Positions 60,360-64,000 of a stretch of 64,000 nt of DNA are shown here, piece after piece (positions within the stretch are counted from its first letter, which is position 1; the number at the start of each line of letters is the position of its first letter). Both the position numbers and the translations under genes were made by a program. The DNA lies in NCBI RefSeq assembly GCF_026262505.1, contig NC_067207.1, positions 29,294,082 through 29,358,081 on the forward strand, read 5' to 3'. The notes below the pieces were generated by a model. That model saw only the letters and a program-made list of their open reading frames with translations. It was not told the origin of the DNA and made no database searches. Origin of the DNA: Trichomonas vaginalis G3 (lineage: Eukaryota > Parabasalia > Trichomonadida > Trichomonadidae).

Positions 60360-63300
60360 TCAGAACTTCAACTTACGAATAAAGCTTGTTTTAGTCGTTA
60401 TTGAGAAGTTAAACTTTTCAGCAAAGCAAGGACTAGAAGACTTACATAAGTCAAATCCAATCTCTTGACCGTCATAAAGTGCTTTGTAAAGTTTCATTAA
60501 ACTGAACTCAGAGTCTTTGTCATATGTTCCAACAGGTATGTGAATGTTCTTATCTTCATTGTAATAGCATTGTATAGCTTCAGGAAACATTTCATTTGCT
60601 GTTAAAGCAAGGACGTCTTGTTTGACACCTTTGCAACGTGCATGGAATGCAACTTCATTTAAATCGTTAGTGAGTAAGTCTATGTAGGTCTTCTTTCCAC
60701 AAAATATTGACTTGTATGCTAAACTTTGTTTTCCAGGTGTTATTTCTGCGAAGTCAGAATGAAATTGACCAAGGTTCTTTCCTATAAGTTCGCGACCGTA
60801 TCTCTTCTTAAACTCTGCTGCAAGCTTTGGTATGTCTTCATTGAAAATATGCATGCTATCACAGTCCTGGTAAAATATTTGAAGTCCCATGTCCTCAGCA
60901 GTACAGAATACTTCATTCATTATTCTCTTCGACATTGATAGAATATTTACACCAAGTGGACAGAAGTTAAAGTGTCTGCAAATGCTTTTCGTTAGCTTGA
61001 AAATAGTTTTATCTGAACCATCCAAACCTTCGAACTTCACTATATGGTTGTAGTTTCTGATGGCATATCTTATAGCATCTTTGTCATTTACTATGGTTAT
61101 TTTTGACTCAATAGGAGATAGAATAGTTTTGCCATAAATACTGTTCAGAATGAGCTTTATATTTTCTTGCAAAGGATTTCCTTCTTTCTTATACTTTAAC
61201 CTTAACTCAAACAACTTCTTTACTTCATCTCTTATTCTAATATCTCTGTTTCCATCGTAATAGTATCCTTGCAACACTTCACATTTGACACCTTGATATT
61301 TTATGAGGTCTTGTAATGTTATATGGTCAACATACATTAAACAGCAAGTGTTTGAACTTCTGGGAACGTTAAGTTCTGGATTTAGTTCAGGGTCACAAAC
61401 TATTAAAGGAAAGTGTCTATGTATGCCAATCTCTTTTATCTTAATGAGAACAAAGAAGCCAGACATAAACTTTTCACCAATGGGTTCCTTTTGGTCGTCA
61501 TCGAATAAATGTCTCATGAGATACTCTGTGCTTAACATCTCATCCTTCAATACTTTTGGAATTCCTTCTAAAGTATAAAGTCTTGCTATAGCGGATGGAT
61601 ATAATGAAACAGCGTCGAAGTCAGCAATGAGTTTCTTTTCGCTCTTTGTTTCATGTTATCTGACAACATACATCTTCCACCTTGAATGCATCTCGAAATA
61701 AATTCTCTTGGTTTATTTGAGAGGTCATAAAGATTTCCATTCGGGAAGTATACTCTGTTCTCAAACAATTTGTTAGCAATAGAACAAATACTAACGTAGT
61801 CATAAACGTTTAAATCAAACTCTTTCAATAAGTCATTGCGGAACTTTACAAAACCTTCTCTTAAAATTCTTACATCTTGTTTGCAGTAAAACGTGCTATA
61901 CTTTTCTAAGTCGAAGTGGTTTTCATCTATTCTGCAACCTTTGATGGAATCTATGTTTTTCATGAACGTTTCAATATCTTTTACAAACTTACATGCTTCA
62001 GAAATGACACCAGTTCTGTTGTCATTTGCTAACAAAACACTGCTGTAGTAATTGTATGGAAATACTTCTTTCGGTCCTGTTTGTAAGTTAAACATAGCAG
62101 GAAATAGTTTAAGCTTCTTATTTATAACACTGTAAGAGTCTTTTATAATAATTGCCCGTCCTTTATATAAACCGGTTATTTGCATTGTTCGTGAACCTTT
62201 AATGATGGGAGTTCCTTTCACTTCTGTCATGTGTCTTAAGATGAAGTTTATATCATAACTGAGGTTATGGAAATATATTAAACTCTTGTCAGGAAGTCGC
62301 TCCAAAAATTCTGTTGCACAGTTCTGACCCCATATGCTTTCACTCACTGAACCATCTTCACTGTCATAACAGATGTTAAAAGCTTTATGAAAGCCATCGG
62401 TACTACACTCAAAGTCAGCAAAGAAAACGTGCTCAGGAATGAACTTGCACTTATTTTTATTTACTTCTTTTGACTCGGCTTTCTTCTTCAGTTGTACACA
62501 ATACTTTGGAGCATATGTCAAATCTTTAAATGGTGCAAGGTTCTGTTTATATAAGTCAGTCGTATATGTGAAAAGTTCTCCATAAGAAATAGGTTCGAAA
62601 TATTTGCACTCCCACAATGTTTTCATAACATCCCATAGCGGTGTAGTTCTATCCATGCGAACAATGTATTTATCTTCTCTCTTTGTATAAATCTTCATCT
62701 GTTTCTCAATGTTCATTCCACCACACTCCTTCAAGATTTCTATATAGTTGCGAATGAAATATGTTGTCATTGGTAATCTTTCGTTTAGCATGTAGTGTCT
62801 TCAACAAGAAGTAAGTCAATAGTTCGAAACAGTTTCACATTCTTTTGGTATGTATCTCTTTATTTCATTATGTCTTGAGTCATTGAAATAACCAATGGTA
62901 ACATTAAATGCTATACTTGTTGCGTCAGAAATTTCTTGTACTTTACTTTGAGGAAAGTCTCTAACACGAATGACTTCTCTCATGTGGTCAATAGTTTCTT
63001 CATCTACTCCAGCTGAATGCAAGCATAAACGAAACAATTGTCTTCTGTCATAAGTGTTGCAGTTCTTTTGTTCAGTTCATTGAAGATTTTGGTAGCGTTC
63101 AAGATTTTATAGGTAATGTGCAAAGATACTTCCAGAACTGACCGCTTCTCTTCTTATAAAAACTTCTTTCACCATTATCTTTCCAAAGTTCTATAAGTGC
63201 TGGTTTCCTGTTTGTTTAGAGCTTCCAAAATCTTTTCTGGTCATTTGTCAGTGTGCTTTCATCTCTATATGGTCTCTTTTGGTTTCCTTTCTTTACATCT

Positions 63301-64000
63301 GACATCGTTAAGCCTTCATATTCTGTTAAATCATACATCTTTATTTCAGTAAGATTCTTTATGTTTGTCAAGAAGAAGTCATAGTGCATTTCAACAATAC
63401 CTGCAGCATTTGCTTCTATCTCTGATATAAAGTTCTCCTTCAAGAGCTGATGTAGTAATGTTCCAATATTATTGAGGTTTAACGTAGAACATTCATACTT
63501 TCCACCAAGTTTATAACATACCATCCATCTTTGTTGGAGTTTATTTTAATCTTCTCTAAGAGTCTCATGAAAACCTTACCGAAATGTTTGTGTAAGTAGT
63601 CTTTTGGTTCATCTAAAGCTTCGATGTTAAAGTCAATGAGTCTATTGCCTGACTTCACATTTCCTTCCTATTCTCTTCATCTTTCTTTAACCATCTCTCA
63701 CCTTCTTTTGGTTTGTCGTCAATGGAACGAATGACATCGTTAGCTTTGCGAACTTGTTCTATAGCGCTCTTAAACATCTCTCTTCTCTGTTGTTTCAGTG
63801 TGTCGTCTCTTCTTGTTTCAACGTCGCATATGTATACATCTCGCGCCTTACTGATGTGGCTACTGACGTCTATGATATAAGTCAATAGCAACGTCATTTA
63901 AAGGAAATGCTCTTGCATGGACTTCGCCGTCGCGCGTTGCGGCTTTATGAACTCATGAATTCTATCATAAGTTATTTCACCATTGTAGTCATTGAGGATG
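60360..64000 (-). pseudogene. protein-primed DNA polymerase B, broken, continues past the right edge
   Basis: A minus-strand gene region of more than 1,200 codons with roughly five breaks. The 3'-5' exonuclease motifs are visible: VFFADFECSTDGFHKA, YFHNLSYDINFILRHM and YCKQDVRILREGF. Polymerase motif B is NIKLILNSIYGKTILS, and motif C is QIFYQDCDSMHIFNED, a variant of the usual DTDS. The N-terminal part is long and divergent (terminal-protein-like region possible). Such polymerases copy linear element DNA from a protein primer. It converges on the HNH gene. Confidence 0.85.

Larger units (their letters stand above)
55148..64000. mobile_element. Mav-B: Maverick/Polinton element, fossil, right end outside the window
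   Basis: The terminus AGTTAGTATACCTAAG starts at 55148 inside the mariner gene. The next ~150 bp follow the Mav-P end closely (GGCACTGCGCGCCTC, GACACTTTAC, TTAACGTATATTTTACAACA). Genes include the two subterminal small genes, a broken capsid-region gene, an HNH endonuclease and a broken protein-primed PolB. No integrase is seen in the visible part. It has roughly a dozen breaks but several clean frames. It is younger than mariner 3. Confidence 0.85.

Overview
The window looks like nuclear DNA of a parabasalid protist, most probably Trichomonas vaginalis or a close relative. The reasons are: very A+T-rich, apparently intron-free DNA; host genes of the large ankyrin-repeat and PAS/class III cyclase families; an initiator-like TCATA box about 10 nt upstream of one host start codon; and a mix of Maverick/Polinton elements, Tvmar1-type mariners, Mutator-like elements (MULEs), hAT-like and TTAA-target DNA transposons. 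This assignment rests on recognising these families, not on a database search.

Layout. (1) Positions 1 to about 14,700 hold most of a capsid-bearing Maverick/Polinton (called Mav-A here): the end of a protein-primed DNA polymerase, a retroviral-type integrase, a fibre/tail-collar protein, a packaging ATPase, a double-jelly-roll-type major capsid protein candidate and small unknown genes. It is a fossil with roughly ten breaks. A 3.4-kb primase/SF3-helicase cassette bounded by inverted repeats (2475-5883) sits inside it. (2) 15,004-21,170 is host DNA: an intact ankyrin gene, a coiled-coil gene and the 5' part of a second ankyrin gene containing 396-bp higher-order repeats. (3) 21,171-41,643 is a 20.5-kb near-perfect palindromic element (Mav-P) inserted in the second ankyrin gene with a 5-6 bp target duplication. 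Each arm carries two small subterminal genes, a helicase gene, an HNH endonuclease gene and kilobases of minisatellite. No capsid, polymerase or integrase gene is visible. A mariner interrupts the left arm only. (4) 41,644-43,287 is the rest of the ankyrin gene, with a second, apparently whole mariner. (5) 43,522-54,193 is a host PAS/adenylyl-cyclase gene split by a TTAA-target element, which itself hosts a hAT-containing block, two MULE copies and a hAT-like MITE. The same gene is also cut by a third mariner. (6) That mariner is in turn cut at 55,148 by another Maverick (Mav-B), which runs off the right edge and carries a broken PolB, an HNH endonuclease, capsid-region remnants and several small intact frames.

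Mav-P and Mav-B share termini, including a terminal hairpin with different but self-complementary arms around a conserved apex, and they share two subterminal genes. Mav-P can therefore be read as a capsid-less derivative or satellite of a Maverick family that became an inverted dimer. Its central repeats resemble those bounding the helicase cassette of Mav-A. This suggests that replication genes and their repeats move between these elements as a module.

Nested insertions give a clear order of events in two places: ankyrin gene, then Mav-P, then mariner; and cyclase gene, then mariner, then Mav-B. No tRNA, rRNA or CRISPR array was seen.
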